Source of the DNA: Spirochaetota bacterium | GTDB taxonomy: Bacteria > Spirochaetota > Brachyspiria > Brachyspirales > JACRPF01 | NCBI GenBank assembly: GCA_016214035.1 | Contig: JACRPF010000001.1 | Location: forward strand, 122,465-186,464 | Direction: 5' to 3' | Length of the DNA stretch: 64,000 nt | In this document: positions 1-9,056 of the stretch, piece after piece | Layout: the number at the start of each line of letters is the position of its first letter | Position numbering within the stretch: the first letter of the stretch is position 1 | Notes under the pieces: model-generated | The model's input: only the letters and a program-made list of their open reading frames with translations | The model's database searches: none | Told to the model about the DNA's origin: nothing | Translations under genes and position numbers: made by a program

Positions 1-760
1 TCTCACGACGGTCAAAATACCAGCTGCCGGGAGCGTCGATGAACTCCGGTGCATTATCGAGAAACATATATCCTTTCAGGTTCATCTCGAAATTGAATTT
101 ATACAGATAGTAATACAGAAATGGTTTTCGGATTTTCAGATATGACCACTCACCCGCCGCGGAGATGCCGTCAACGGGGATCATATAGGTCCGCCAGTTG
201 ACGTTCTGACGCACCAGCAAGTCCTCCGGATGCCCGACGGCGCGGATATCGGCGCTGCGGACCACGAAGGCGTCCCTGTCTTCGCTCATCCCGAAAAGCT
301 GCAGCGGTCCTGAATGCGCACGCCGCATCCGCACACCGTTGATATAGAACTGGCGCGTGTTTTCTATCAGCGGCACATGCGCCCGGTATATGCCGTCCTT
401 CCACGGCTTCCACCCGGTCACCTGAATGCCGCCGTCGAATACCGGCCGCTCGCCGGGATATGCGGCATACGCAACCGTACGCACCGGACTGCCGTCCCCG
501 GGGCCGAACACGACGGTTTTTTCACAACGGTATGTTCCGCCGCGCAGATAGACGATGATATCACCGGTGCCGGTTTCAGACCTGAGCATCGTGCGGACTT
601 CGTTCCGCGCGCGTTCGAGTGTCTTAAACGGCAGCGTTCTGCCGTCTGCGACATCTGAACCTTCCGGCGAGATGATGACGGCATTTTTTGCCGCCGCAGC
701 GGCGTCAGCCATATTCACCATACATACTGCGGCGATAAACATAGAAACATGAAAACGCAT
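1..760 (-). CDS. Secreted right-handed beta-helix protein, 3' end outside the window
   Basis: The reading frame is open from an ATG at 760 to the window edge, giving the first 253 residues. A GGAGG ribosome site lies 6-7 nt upstream. Residues 1-21 form a signal peptide (MRFHVSMFIAAVCMVNMADA). Then comes the N-terminal part of a parallel beta-helix enzyme: AVIISPEGSDVADGRTLPFKTLERARNEV is typical of the DUF1565/pectate-lyase-like entry strand, followed by a (V)YLRGGTY strand and a PVFDGG strand. The motif FIDAPGSWYFD near the edge is typical of large GH141-like or uncharacterised beta-helix proteins in which a short beta-sandwich interrupts the helix. Such proteins are secreted polysaccharide lyases or glycosidases; the substrate cannot be told here. 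It is divergent from the AraC gene at 893, which probably controls it. The truncation is only a window effect. Confidence 0.8.
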   Translation of the reverse strand, partial: MRFHVSMFIAAVCMVNMADAAAAAKNAVIISPEGSDVADGRTLPFKTLERARNEVRTMLRSETGTGDIIVYLRGGTYRCEKTVVFGPGDGSPVRTVAYAAYPGERPVFDGGIQVTGWKPWKDGIYRAHVPLIENTRQFYINGVRMRRAHSGPLQLFGMSEDRDAFVVRSADIRAVGHPEDLLVRQNVNWRTYMIPVDGISAAGEWSYLKIRKPFLYYYLYKFNFEMNLKGYMFLDNAPEFIDAPGSWYFDRRE

Positions 761-781
761 AGATCCTCCGTGTTCGTCATC

Positions 782-810
782 AGTATAGAGCATCATGTGC
801 CGGCGGTCAA
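782..810 (-). promoter_or_regulatory. Sigma-70 promoter of the beta-helix gene
   Basis: Read on the minus strand: TTGACC (810-805), 17-nt spacer, TATACT (787-782). Transcription should start near 775, leaving a 15-nt leader that contains the GGAGG ribosome site. It is back to back with the AraC promoter at 856-883. Confidence 0.6.
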
Positions 811-855
811 TGTATAATCCGGCCGATATTTGCACTTTTTGGAATGCACACCGCA

Positions 856-883
856 TTGACAGGCACCGCCCGCATTATATGAT
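856..883 (+). promoter_or_regulatory. Promoter for leaderless AraC-family gene
   Basis: TTGACA (856-861), 16-nt spacer, TATGAT (878-883). The ATG at 893 is only 9 nt past the -10 box and there is no Shine-Dalgarno sequence, so the transcript should begin at or a few bases before the start codon. Confidence 0.6.
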
Positions 884-892
884 GAACGTATC

Positions 893-1732
893 ATGCGAAA
901 GAAAAAACTGAACGGCGGACATGCGGACACCTTCAGCATACACGTGCGCAGCGCCGGCCGCGCGATACTCGACTCCGGATATAACCATCCGCTGTTCGTC
1001 TCAGCCGACCATGATCTTCATTACACCACCAAAGGACGGGGAACGATATTCATCAACGGCACCGGATATCCGGTAACCGCGGGCGATATCGTCATCGTAC
1101 GCCCGGGGGAATCGTTCCGGGTCACGGCGGATGACGGCCTGCTCGAGCGCTTCTACATACATTTTGATAGTACGTCATCGTCCGGACCGGAACCGCTTCT
1201 TGCGCGGCGATTCATGGTTGCCGACCTCAACGAAACACATATGCTGTGCACGCGCATCGTCAAAGAAAAACTCGCCGGCGATATCCATGCACGGGCCATG
1301 TGCGGCGCATTACTCACTGAACTGCTCGTCCCGCTGCTGCGCAATTCCCGAAAGAGCACCGACGGCGGCATCAGCCCGCAGGTACGGAAAAATCTCGAGC
1401 GGCTGCAGCAGGTGCGTGAACATCTGAAGCAGCACTGCACCGCACAGGTGAGCCGCCGCGAACTTGAAGACATCGCGCAGCTCAGCATCAATCACCTTGA
1501 ACGGCTGTTCAAGGCGTTCAGCGGCTACACACCGCATCAGTATCAGCTGAAATGCCGCATCGACCGCGCCCGGGAATTGTTCATCGCCGGCGGGAGGACC
1601 ATAACGGAAATTGCGGCGATGACCGGCTACAGCGGTCTGCACAAGTTCAGTGATTCATTCAGGAAATGGACCGGCATGCGTCCGTCGGAATACATCAAAC
1701 GCGTGAATCCCGAGATAATCGACCGGAACTAG
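893..1732 (+). CDS. AraC-family transcriptional regulator with cupin sensor domain
   Basis: A 279-residue cytoplasmic regulator. Residues about 40-105 form the AraC-type cupin fold (YTTKGRGTIFINGTGYPV, then AGDIVIVRPGESF), which binds a sugar-like ligand in this family. Residues about 170-272 hold the two helix-turn-helix units of AraC proteins: LEDIAQLSINHLERLFK and ITEIAAMTGYSGLHKFSDSF, ending in the usual F+KWTGMRPSEY signature. It lies divergent from the beta-helix gene to its left and 124 bp upstream of the Gfo/Idh gene to its right, so it is likely to control one or both. The start is the ATG placed 9 nt after a -10 box; there is no ribosome site. Confidence 0.9.
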   Translation: MRKKKLNGGHADTFSIHVRSAGRAILDSGYNHPLFVSADHDLHYTTKGRGTIFINGTGYPVTAGDIVIVRPGESFRVTADDGLLERFYIHFDSTSSSGPEPLLARRFMVADLNETHMLCTRIVKEKLAGDIHARAMCGALLTELLVPLLRNSRKSTDGGISPQVRKNLERLQQVREHLKQHCTAQVSRRELEDIAQLSINHLERLFKAFSGYTPHQYQLKCRIDRARELFIAGGRTITEIAAMTGYSGLHKFSDSFRKWTGMRPSEYIKRVNPEIIDRN

Positions 1733-1856
1733 CGGTACGCGCTAAGGTGATTTCGGGTAAATGAATAGTGATTACGGGTAAAGACTTCAACGCCGTTTAT
1801 GCATATTTTCCCTGTACACGGACGATCGATAGACAGTCCGTGACAGGAGATAATCC

Positions 1857-2915
1857 ATGGAACCCGTACGTATCGGCATCATCGGCTGCGGCGTCATCGG
1901 CACCGGCTCCCATCTTCCGGAAGCGGCTGATTCAAAACTCGTGACGGTTACGGCCGTCGCCGACATCATCGAAGAACGCGTAAAAAATGCCGCCGGGCGT
2001 TTTAACATTCAAAAGACATACGCGAGCGGAGATGAACTCATCGACGACCCGTCGATAGAAGCCGTCGTACTTGCAATGCCGGCGGGTGACCGGTTCGCGC
2101 TTGCGCGCCGTGCTCTTGCAAAGAAAAAACATGTGCTTCTGGAAAAACCGGCGGTGCGGACGCTTGCGGAAATGCGGACGCTCATGGCGGAACGGGGCGA
2201 CCGCGTCGTCGCCTGCTGTTCACCGCGTTTTCTTGCGGCGCCCTCGGCACAGGCGGCGCGTCAGTGCGTGAGCGAAGGCACGCTCGGCGACCTTCGCGTG
2301 GTGCGCGCCCGCGCGGTGCTCGCCGCGGGACCTGCGCCGAAGAATCCGCCGCCTCCCTGGCGCGTAAGCCATGAACGCAACGGCGGCGGCATACTCGTCA
2401 ACTGGGGCTGCTACGACCTCGATTATCTGTTCGGCATCACCGGCTGGAAGCTCAGGCCCGAACGCGTATCCGCCAAAGTATGGCCGCTCGCGGAACATCT
2501 TAAAAGCCGGGTGGACCCGTGTTCCGATGCGGAGAACCATTTCGCCGCGCTCATCCATTGTCAGAACGGAACGGTCATCAGCTTTGAACGGGGCGAATTC
2601 GTCTCGGCGGCAACCGATCAGGCGTGGCAGATACTCGGCAGCAAAGGGTCGCTTCGCATGCACATGCTCGCGGGCAGGAACAAGGAGCTCTATCTCGACC
2701 GCTCATCGGCGGATGGCGTAGCAACCGATGTCATCTGGCGCGGCGACGAAGAGAAATTGCAGAACACGCGCTATGTCCTTGAGGATTTTGCAACTGCCAT
2801 ACGGACCGGGTCAACGCCGCTCACACCGCTTGAGCATTCGCTCATCCTTCAGCAGATCACCGATGCCGTGTATGCATCGGCGCGTGAAGGCCGCGAGATA
2901 GTCATCGAACGATAA
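1857..2915 (+). CDS. Gfo/Idh/MocA-family NAD(P)-dependent oxidoreductase
   Basis: A 352-residue cytoplasmic protein. The N-terminus has the Rossmann dinucleotide motif (IGIIGCGVIGTGSHLPEA) and the family's EKP motif appears in HVLLEKPAVRTLAEM (about residue 99). The C-terminal half is the usual alpha/beta substrate domain. At the position where many members have a catalytic His (GxHDxD), this one reads GCYDLDYLFG, a His-to-Tyr change seen in some branches. The ribosome site GGAG lies before the ATG. It is followed 22 bp later by a xylose-isomerase-like protein, a very common pair in sugar or inositol oxidation and epimerisation; the substrate is unknown. Confidence 0.9.
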   Translation: MEPVRIGIIGCGVIGTGSHLPEAADSKLVTVTAVADIIEERVKNAAGRFNIQKTYASGDELIDDPSIEAVVLAMPAGDRFALARRALAKKKHVLLEKPAVRTLAEMRTLMAERGDRVVACCSPRFLAAPSAQAARQCVSEGTLGDLRVVRARAVLAAGPAPKNPPPPWRVSHERNGGGILVNWGCYDLDYLFGITGWKLRPERVSAKVWPLAEHLKSRVDPCSDAENHFAALIHCQNGTVISFERGEFVSAATDQAWQILGSKGSLRMHMLAGRNKELYLDRSSADGVATDVIWRGDEEKLQNTRYVLEDFATAIRTGSTPLTPLEHSLILQQITDAVYASAREGREIVIER

Positions 2916-2937
2916 ACAAATACAAAAGGAGTTCTCT

Positions 2938-3720
2938 ATGAAAGTATCATTCATGTCATGGCTGTATCCGCATCTTGATCTCGACGGGCTTATCGCAAAA
3001 GCAAAACGGTTCGGCTATCAGGGGATCGAGTTCCGCACTGAGGTACAGCACGGACACGGCGTTGAAACCGTCATGTCTGCCGCAGAGATCGAAACGGTCA
3101 AAACGAAGATGAAGAATGCGGGACTCGACGCGTGCTGTCTTGCGCCGGGCGTAAAATTCGTCAGCCCCGATAAAAACGAACGCGACGCCGAACTTCAGAA
3201 GCTCTATGCGTATATAAAACTTGCGGCATCGCTCGGTGTGCCGTGCATACGGTTTTTCGCGGACACGATCCCCAATAAAGGACGGGGCACGCGCGAGGAA
3301 TCGTACCGCATTCAGGCGGAATACATGCGTCAGGCTGCGGATGCTGCCGGCGAGGCCGGAGTACGGCTCTGCCTTGAGACGCATGGAAACTTCCGCGCAT
3401 ATGACGCGGGCGAGCTGCTCTACCGCACGGCGTATCCCGCAGCGCTTTGGATCAACTGGCATCTGGCGCACTGCATCAATCACGGCGAGGATGTGGACGA
3501 GGCGTACCGTCACGTGAAAGGCCGCGTGTGTCATGCGCACTTCAGTATGTCGGAGCATGTAGAACGTCAGATGGAACTGCTGCATGCGGACGGTTTTCAG
3601 GGACATTTCTCGCTTGAGATAATGGAGAAGGACGAGGCGAAATCGGACACTATCGTCGCCGCGCAGATAGCTTCATGGACGGCGGTACGGGACCAGCTGC
3701 GCCGTTCATCGTGCGAATGA
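2938..3720 (+). CDS. Xylose-isomerase-like TIM-barrel sugar isomerase/epimerase
   Basis: A 260-residue AP-endonuclease-2/xylose-isomerase-like TIM barrel. Strand motifs are visible from the start (MSWLYPHLDLDGLIAKAK, YQGIEFRTEV). Likely metal ligands are the Glu of LCLETHGNF, the His/Asn region WINWHLAH, the His of VCHAHFS and the Glu near the C-terminus (FSLEIMEK). AAAGGAG precedes the ATG by 6-7 nt. The gene sits 22 bp after the Gfo/Idh gene and probably shares its transcript. Proteins of this kind isomerise or epimerise keto-sugars or inositols, often together with a Gfo/Idh partner; exact substrate unknown. Confidence 0.88.
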   Translation: MKVSFMSWLYPHLDLDGLIAKAKRFGYQGIEFRTEVQHGHGVETVMSAAEIETVKTKMKNAGLDACCLAPGVKFVSPDKNERDAELQKLYAYIKLAASLGVPCIRFFADTIPNKGRGTREESYRIQAEYMRQAADAAGEAGVRLCLETHGNFRAYDAGELLYRTAYPAALWINWHLAHCINHGEDVDEAYRHVKGRVCHAHFSMSEHVERQMELLHADGFQGHFSLEIMEKDEAKSDTIVAAQIASWTAVRDQLRRSSCE

Positions 3721-3733
3721 ACGCACCTACGAT

Positions 3734-3762
3734 TTGACAGGGCATTCCATGTGCGGTACTAT
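3734..3762 (+). promoter_or_regulatory. Sigma-70 promoter upstream of secreted esterase gene
   Basis: TTGACA (3734-3739), 17-nt spacer, TACTAT (3757-3762). Predicted start near 3769 gives a leader of about 45 nt with an AAGGGG ribosome site at 3803-3808. Confidence 0.5.
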
Positions 3763-3814
3763 TGGAGTATAACTGCCGTTAAAACAATACTATGTGTCGC
3801 TCAAGGGGATTCGC

Positions 3815-4636
3815 ATGGGTATCATGAGAACGCTGGTGACCATGATCGTCATTGCAGTTCCGCTTTTCTCTGAACCTGATGCCGCCCTGCCCGGGGCACG
3901 GATAAAACTGCAATTCCCCGAGCTTCCCAAAACGCTGTTCGCCCTGTTCTTTGAGCGGGATTCAACACCGCAGCTCTATATCGCCCTGCCGCAGAACTAT
4001 TCACCCGACCGGCAATTCCCGCTGTTCGTGTATCTGTACGGGGGCGATGGCGGTGAGGGCGCCGGTCCGGGCAGGGGTATGGATATTATGGAAGGCCGGG
4101 ACTGCATTTTCGTCAACATGCCGCTTTTCAAGGCGAAGTTTGACACGAATGAACCATACAAGGGACGTCTCATCAGCATTGAAAAGGACAAGGAGGTGAT
4201 CTGCCGGGCATATACGGTCATGCTGAAAAAAGTATACGAGACCATACCCAACATCGACACTGGGAATAATATCATCAGCGGTGAATCGAACGGCGCACAT
4301 TCTATCGCGGCAATCTTCGAGAACGGCGATACCTACCTTATGGGCCTGTTCAGGAACATTATCCTGGCCGAAGGCGGCTATTTTTATATAAAGACCTATG
4401 AGCGCTACAAGGACAAGAACATTCTCTATGTGTACGGCGATTACGAAGGCATCAATGACTGGATGGGCAGAAAGATGAGGGCGGACCTCCCCCTTGTCAT
4501 ACAAAAGTTCGCCGCTGCGATGGAGACAAACCGGCTGAATGCAACCCCCCTGATAATGACCAACACCGGACATGAGGTCCCGAAACGGTTCTATCCCGAT
4601 ATCAGGCGCTGGGTGTCCGCGCAGTTGAAAAAATAG
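3815..4636 (+). CDS. Secreted alpha/beta-hydrolase, putative esterase
   Basis: A 273-residue exported protein. I chose ATG 3815 because AAGGGG lies 6 nt before it and the product then begins with a clean signal peptide (MGIMRTLVTMIVIAVPLFSE); an upstream GTG at 3794 would add seven residues. The fold is that of an alpha/beta hydrolase: PLFVYLYGGDGGEG forms the first strand and oxyanion region, and SGESNGAHSIA around residue 160 carries the GxSxG nucleophile. A late His in NTGHEVPKRF is a good catalytic His. Family members hydrolyse acyl or feruloyl esters on polysaccharides, but no specificity can be read. It has its own promoter and is flanked by an AraC gene. Confidence 0.7.
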   Translation: MGIMRTLVTMIVIAVPLFSEPDAALPGARIKLQFPELPKTLFALFFERDSTPQLYIALPQNYSPDRQFPLFVYLYGGDGGEGAGPGRGMDIMEGRDCIFVNMPLFKAKFDTNEPYKGRLISIEKDKEVICRAYTVMLKKVYETIPNIDTGNNIISGESNGAHSIAAIFENGDTYLMGLFRNIILAEGGYFYIKTYERYKDKNILYVYGDYEGINDWMGRKMRADLPLVIQKFAAAMETNRLNATPLIMTNTGHEVPKRFYPDIRRWVSAQLKK

Positions 4637-4695
4637 ACGGCCTTCCGCCATACTGACGATGCGTTCTGCAGCGCCTGCGTGCACCGGCGTGATAA

Positions 4696-4724
4696 TTGCA
4701 TTTTCCCGCAATACGATATTTAAT
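4696..4724 (+). promoter_or_regulatory. Promoter for leaderless AraC-family gene
   Basis: TTGCAT (4696-4701), 17-nt spacer, TTTAAT (4719-4724). The ATG at 4731 follows after 6 nt with no Shine-Dalgarno sequence. Confidence 0.45.
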
Positions 4725-4730
4725 ATGCTC

Positions 4731-5549
4731 ATGAAAGAAGATGTCTTCAGTTTTCCGGAAGATCTTCGCATACGAAAACCGATGCATATTCTTGCCGTGG
4801 GACTGCTCACGTCTGATGCCGATTATGTGCATGAAGTAAAGCGCATGGACGGCACTACGATAGGATGCGTTCTGCGCGGGAAAGGAACGATGACCGTCGG
4901 TGATGATGCGTATACGCTCACCGCCGGTGACGTCTCCATCTACCATGAAGGCCGCGGCTTTCATACCAGGGCTGATGCACGTGCCCCCTGGGTGCGCATC
5001 TGGACGTATATGACCGGAAGCCTTGTGGAGGAGATGCTGCTCCGCTACGGTCTTGCCGATACGGCGTATATACAGGCGGCAAATCTGTCCAACATGTTCC
5101 GTTCGCTCGCACGTATCGCTTCAACTGCAATGGACACGCGGCTGAAGCAGAGCCGTCTTTCATCCTCCGTATGCGCCATCATCATAGAACTCGGGCGCAT
5201 CGTTTCCGCGCGGAACACCGGATTGTCGCATGACGTTGACGCGGTAAAAAACTATCTTGATGCGCACACCGATGAACGCATCTCGCTGGCAGCTATCGCT
5301 GACCGGACGGGGAAAAGCCCCGAATGGCTTATACGCGCTTTCAAAAAAGAGATCGGCAGAACGCCGTACGAATATTTTCTCGAGCGCAAGATAGATCACG
5401 CAAAGATACTGCTCGCGGACCGGTCGTTCACCGTAGCGGATGTGGCGCGCAAACTTCACTTCAATGATGCATACTATTTCTCGAATCTCTTCAAACGGAA
5501 GACCGGTGTAACGCCGGGCAGCTACCGCGGAGAGCGCGCCGGGCCGTGA
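4731..5549 (+). CDS. AraC-family transcriptional regulator
   Basis: A 272-residue regulator when started at ATG 4731, six nt past a -10 box; longer in-frame starts exist at 4725 and 4659 but lack ribosome sites. Residues about 45-90 form the cupin sensor (GCVLRGKGTMTVGDDAYTLT, then AGDVSIYHEGRGF). Residues about 165-265 contain two helix-turn-helix units (LAAIADRTGKSPEWLIRAFK, VADVARKLHFNDAYYFSNLFK) and the closing KRKTGVTPGSYR signature. It lies just upstream of three beta-helix genes on the same strand and is their likely regulator. Confidence 0.9.
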   Translation: MKEDVFSFPEDLRIRKPMHILAVGLLTSDADYVHEVKRMDGTTIGCVLRGKGTMTVGDDAYTLTAGDVSIYHEGRGFHTRADARAPWVRIWTYMTGSLVEEMLLRYGLADTAYIQAANLSNMFRSLARIASTAMDTRLKQSRLSSSVCAIIIELGRIVSARNTGLSHDVDAVKNYLDAHTDERISLAAIADRTGKSPEWLIRAFKKEIGRTPYEYFLERKIDHAKILLADRSFTVADVARKLHFNDAYYFSNLFKRKTGVTPGSYRGERAGP

Positions 5550-5648
5550 TGCGTTGTTCAGTTTACCACAACAATAAAATCAATTTTACACATTGGCAGA
5601 CACGCGGTTGCGGATTAGGATATCAGTAACGCTATTCAAGAGGACACC

Positions 5649-7064
5649 ATGAAAAACAGCACCCGCACCGGAATCCGCGTTATCCTGCGTATGTTACTTA
5701 CCGCGGCACTGACGGCGCTGCCTGCCGCCGGGGCATCATATTATATCAGCCCGTCGGGGGATGATAATAGCAGCGGCGATATTGACCATCCGCTCCGTTC
5801 CATTCAAAAAGCTGCGGACATCATGAATCCCGGCGATACGATATATCTCCGGAAAGGCATACACAATTACCGCGCCGGAGGGACCGCGTTCGCGATAGCC
5901 TGGATCAACCGCAGCGGCACAGAGGAAAAACCGATAACCTTCACACGATACCGCGACCCCGCCACGGGCCTGCTCGAGCATGCGGTCATCCAGACGTTCG
6001 AACGCGACGACAGCACCACCCCGCCCTCATATCCCCGCATCTATGCGACCGCGCTTCATGTCGCCGGTTCCTGGCTCAAATTCATAGACCTCATCATCGT
6101 GGGGAGTCGCAGCACGATAACGCTCGAGGCGGCGCGGGCGCTCGAGGAGAAGACCGGCAAACAGATGACGAAAGAGCAGGTATACCGGCTCAACAATCAG
6201 AACGGGATTTTGATCATGTCACGGGACAATCTTGTGCCCGAGCACATACTTGTGGAAGGATGCGAAATACGTGAGAACTGCGGCAGCGGTCTGGGAATCA
6301 GCGGCTATGGACAGGCACGGAGCGCGGACTATGTCACCGTACGCAACAATATCATCCATGACAATAACCAGCGTAACAATCAGGGCGGCAGCGCCGTGAA
6401 CATAATTTCGCTCAAGGCGAATGATGGCAGCACTGCAACAAAGATAGTTGTAGAAAACAACATCGTCTACAACAATGAGAACATGCTCATCTGGCTCAGG
6501 TTCAAGAAGAACGCCGACGGCACCGAACAGAAGGACGCGAACGGTAACCCCGTGGTGTATCGCGACACGTTCAACGGCTACAGCGACGGTAACGGCATCA
6601 TCGTCGACGTGTCACCCACGTATACGGGCCGGATACGCATCAGCAACAATATCGTATACAACAATGGCGCGGCGGGCATATGCGTGACGAAAAGTCCGAA
6701 CGTCGACATCATCAATAATACCGTGTACCGTAACGGCCATTCGCCGTATCTGCATTGGGCGAATATCGCCATCGTGGGAAAAGAATCGAAGGATATCACC
6801 GTACGAAACAACATCATCTGGACGCGCGACGACCAGTGGACGTTTCACGGCACGAAGCACGGCGAGAACGGCGTGGTGTTCGACGGCAATCTGTACTTCC
6901 GCGACGGAGCAGACCAGTGGGATCCGAAGTGGGGCGCAATACCGCCGAACAGCAGCTACGGTAACCCGCAGTTCATGGACCCGGAGAACGGTGATTTCCG
7001 CCTGAACCCCGGGAGTTCCGCAACAGGCATCGGCGCGGTATTGTCCGCGGTTAAGACTGAGTAA
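5649..7064 (+). CDS. Secreted right-handed parallel beta-helix protein
   Basis: A 471-residue exported protein. The signal peptide covers residues 1-30 (RVILRMLLTAALTALPAAGA). The DUF1565-like entry motif follows (YYISPSGDDNSSG, HPLRSIQKAADIMNPGDTIYLRKG). From about residue 190 to 430 there are repeated NNI(V/I)(Y/H)(N/D)N turns, the Asn ladder of parallel beta-helices (VTVRNNIIHDN, IVVENNIVYNN, IRISNNIVYNN, VDIINNTVYRN). The C-terminus ends with the usual NPQFMDPENGDFRL strand and shows no anchor. These proteins are polysaccharide lyases, glycosidases or binding proteins; no catalytic residues could be assigned. GAGG precedes the ATG. First of three beta-helix genes in a row. Confidence 0.85.
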   Translation: MKNSTRTGIRVILRMLLTAALTALPAAGASYYISPSGDDNSSGDIDHPLRSIQKAADIMNPGDTIYLRKGIHNYRAGGTAFAIAWINRSGTEEKPITFTRYRDPATGLLEHAVIQTFERDDSTTPPSYPRIYATALHVAGSWLKFIDLIIVGSRSTITLEAARALEEKTGKQMTKEQVYRLNNQNGILIMSRDNLVPEHILVEGCEIRENCGSGLGISGYGQARSADYVTVRNNIIHDNNQRNNQGGSAVNIISLKANDGSTATKIVVENNIVYNNENMLIWLRFKKNADGTEQKDANGNPVVYRDTFNGYSDGNGIIVDVSPTYTGRIRISNNIVYNNGAAGICVTKSPNVDIINNTVYRNGHSPYLHWANIAIVGKESKDITVRNNIIWTRDDQWTFHGTKHGENGVVFDGNLYFRDGADQWDPKWGAIPPNSSYGNPQFMDPENGDFRLNPGSSATGIGAVLSAVKTE

Positions 7065-7109
7065 TACGGTACGGACAAGGCGCGACAGCACCTGCGCACC
7101 AGGAGTTTC

Positions 7110-9032
7110 ATGCGTATGCGAACAATATCGACAGAGCTCATACTCGCCTCAACGGCGTTATTCACGCTCCTCAGCGGCCCATTAGTGCCGCGATCGGACT
7201 CCGTGGATTTTCTCGCAAGCCCGGCGTTCGCCGATTCAGTGACCGGCGCCGTGATCAATGAGACGGTTGCCGAGACGCTTTCGACAACAGCGGCACCGGG
7301 AGAACTGCGGAGCACACTCATCAAAGCCGCTGAAAAACTTGCTCAGGGGGCGGCGGTAAAAGTTGTTCTTGCGCCCGGCATCTACCGGGACGACACCTAC
7401 GACATCGATTTCGCCAGGGGCAATGGGCAAGACACGCTTCTCATTCTCGAAGGAACATCAGCGGCGGATATCATCATCACCGGTGCTGACCCGGTGGACC
7501 CGCAGCAATGGAAACAGGAGGGCGGCGGTTTGTACTCGATGCCGTGGACGAATAACTGGGGTTTCGTGACCGTACCGTGGGGACCGTCCGTCGCACTCGG
7601 GCATCGCAACGAGATGCTCTTTGCGGCGGGCGATGCAATGCCGTTCCGCCAGTGTTCGCTCGAACTCTATGCGGTGAAAAAACCTGCATACTTCACCAAA
7701 GATGCCATGGAATACAAACTCACCAACACCCGTGCGCCGGATACGCTTGCGGAGGGAACGTTCGGCGTGATGGAACGTGACGGCATTCTGTATGCGCGCC
7801 CCGCCGCCGGACAGACAATGAACGGCTGTGAGATTGCGGTTCGGAAACGATCGCTCAATTTCACGAACAAGAACAACATCGTACTGCGGAATATAACCTG
7901 GACGCGCTTCGCCAACGACCACATGCGCAACAATGACGGCGTCATCACGTTCGGGATACGGTATCGTCCGAGGAAGAACGAGACGACCTGGCAGCGGAAC
8001 ATCCTTATCGACCGCTGCCGCTTCACCTGGAACAGCGGCGCCGCGTTCGAGTTCACCGGCGGCGGGTACACGGTGCGATCTTCACGGTTCGATCATAACG
8101 GCCGGCAGGGCTTCACCGGCGGCGACAGCGATAATGTACGCCTTGAAGATATCGACCTACAGATGAACTGCTGGCGTATGTTCATGGGGCGTGCGTACGG
8201 CTGGTTTACCGCGGGGACGAAGATCGCCATGGCGGAAAATATCATCCTCAGAAAAGTGCGTGCCGTCGGGAATCTGTCACCGGGCATCTGGTTCGATATC
8301 CACTGCAAAAACGTGCTCATCGAAGACAGCATTGCCGTTGACAATCTCACGCAGCAGCTCTTCCTCGAACTGAGCTCGGGTCCGAAACTCGTGCGGCGGT
8401 TCATCGGTGCCGGCGGAAAAAGCACCGCATCCACCGGACTGCTGCTCCAGACCCTTGGACGCGCCCGCGTTGAGGATTCTATCTGGTACGGCAACTGCTT
8501 CAGTACGAATCGCTGGCCGATAAAGATCGTGCATACCTACGCCTATGACCGCTACGATTCGCATTATCTGCGCGATCCGGTCGTCTATGACACCATCGAG
8601 CTCACCGGCAACGTCATAAGCTCCGGACGCAAGAGCAGCCAGATGCTGCTCGGATATTTCGACACCCGTACGAACAACTTCACGGCGGCAACACCCCGTC
8701 TGGGGTACACCGGCGTGAGCAACGTTTTCTTCTCGGATGCGGAACGGGAGGACAAGGCGTTCATCTGGCAGTATCCCAAGGAATACCGGGAATATCAGGG
8801 CTTAAGCGCATGGTCTAATAAATATGACGAGCGGTTTGCGCGCTGGATCGCTCCCGGCTTCACCGATCCGGATGCGCGCGATTTTACGCTGCGGCCGGAC
8901 AGTCTGCTCATCGACAGGAAAAAATCGCTTCCGGAATACCGGATGCCGGCGGCGCTTCATGAAGAACTCGGACGTTTCAACAAATGGATAATGAACGATC
9001 CCGAACGATGGACCGACGATCTTGACCAGTAG
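7110..9032 (+). CDS. Secreted right-handed parallel beta-helix protein
   Basis: A 640-residue protein 45 bp after the previous beta-helix gene, with AGGAG before the ATG. The first 30 residues form a weak signal peptide (TELILASTALFTLLSGPLVP). A strand such as AAVKVVLAPGIYRDDTYDI is followed by a probable beta-sandwich insertion (residues 120-240) with the GTFGVMERDGILYARP strand typical of large beta-helix enzymes. The helix proper runs from about 245 to 500 (IVLRNITWTRFANDH, ILIDRCRFTWNSG, VRLEDIDLQMN, VLIEDSIAVDN). The C-terminus has APGFTDPDARDFTLRPDS, the common final strand. Probably a lyase or glycosidase acting outside the cytoplasm; specificity unknown. Confidence 0.8.
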   Translation: MRMRTISTELILASTALFTLLSGPLVPRSDSVDFLASPAFADSVTGAVINETVAETLSTTAAPGELRSTLIKAAEKLAQGAAVKVVLAPGIYRDDTYDIDFARGNGQDTLLILEGTSAADIIITGADPVDPQQWKQEGGGLYSMPWTNNWGFVTVPWGPSVALGHRNEMLFAAGDAMPFRQCSLELYAVKKPAYFTKDAMEYKLTNTRAPDTLAEGTFGVMERDGILYARPAAGQTMNGCEIAVRKRSLNFTNKNNIVLRNITWTRFANDHMRNNDGVITFGIRYRPRKNETTWQRNILIDRCRFTWNSGAAFEFTGGGYTVRSSRFDHNGRQGFTGGDSDNVRLEDIDLQMNCWRMFMGRAYGWFTAGTKIAMAENIILRKVRAVGNLSPGIWFDIHCKNVLIEDSIAVDNLTQQLFLELSSGPKLVRRFIGAGGKSTASTGLLLQTLGRARVEDSIWYGNCFSTNRWPIKIVHTYAYDRYDSHYLRDPVVYDTIELTGNVISSGRKSSQMLLGYFDTRTNNFTAATPRLGYTGVSNVFFSDAEREDKAFIWQYPKEYREYQGLSAWSNKYDERFARWIAPGFTDPDARDFTLRPDSLLIDRKKSLPEYRMPAALHEELGRFNKWIMNDPERWTDDLDQ

Positions 9033-9056
9033 ATCTGCGGCGCGGAGACGGACGGC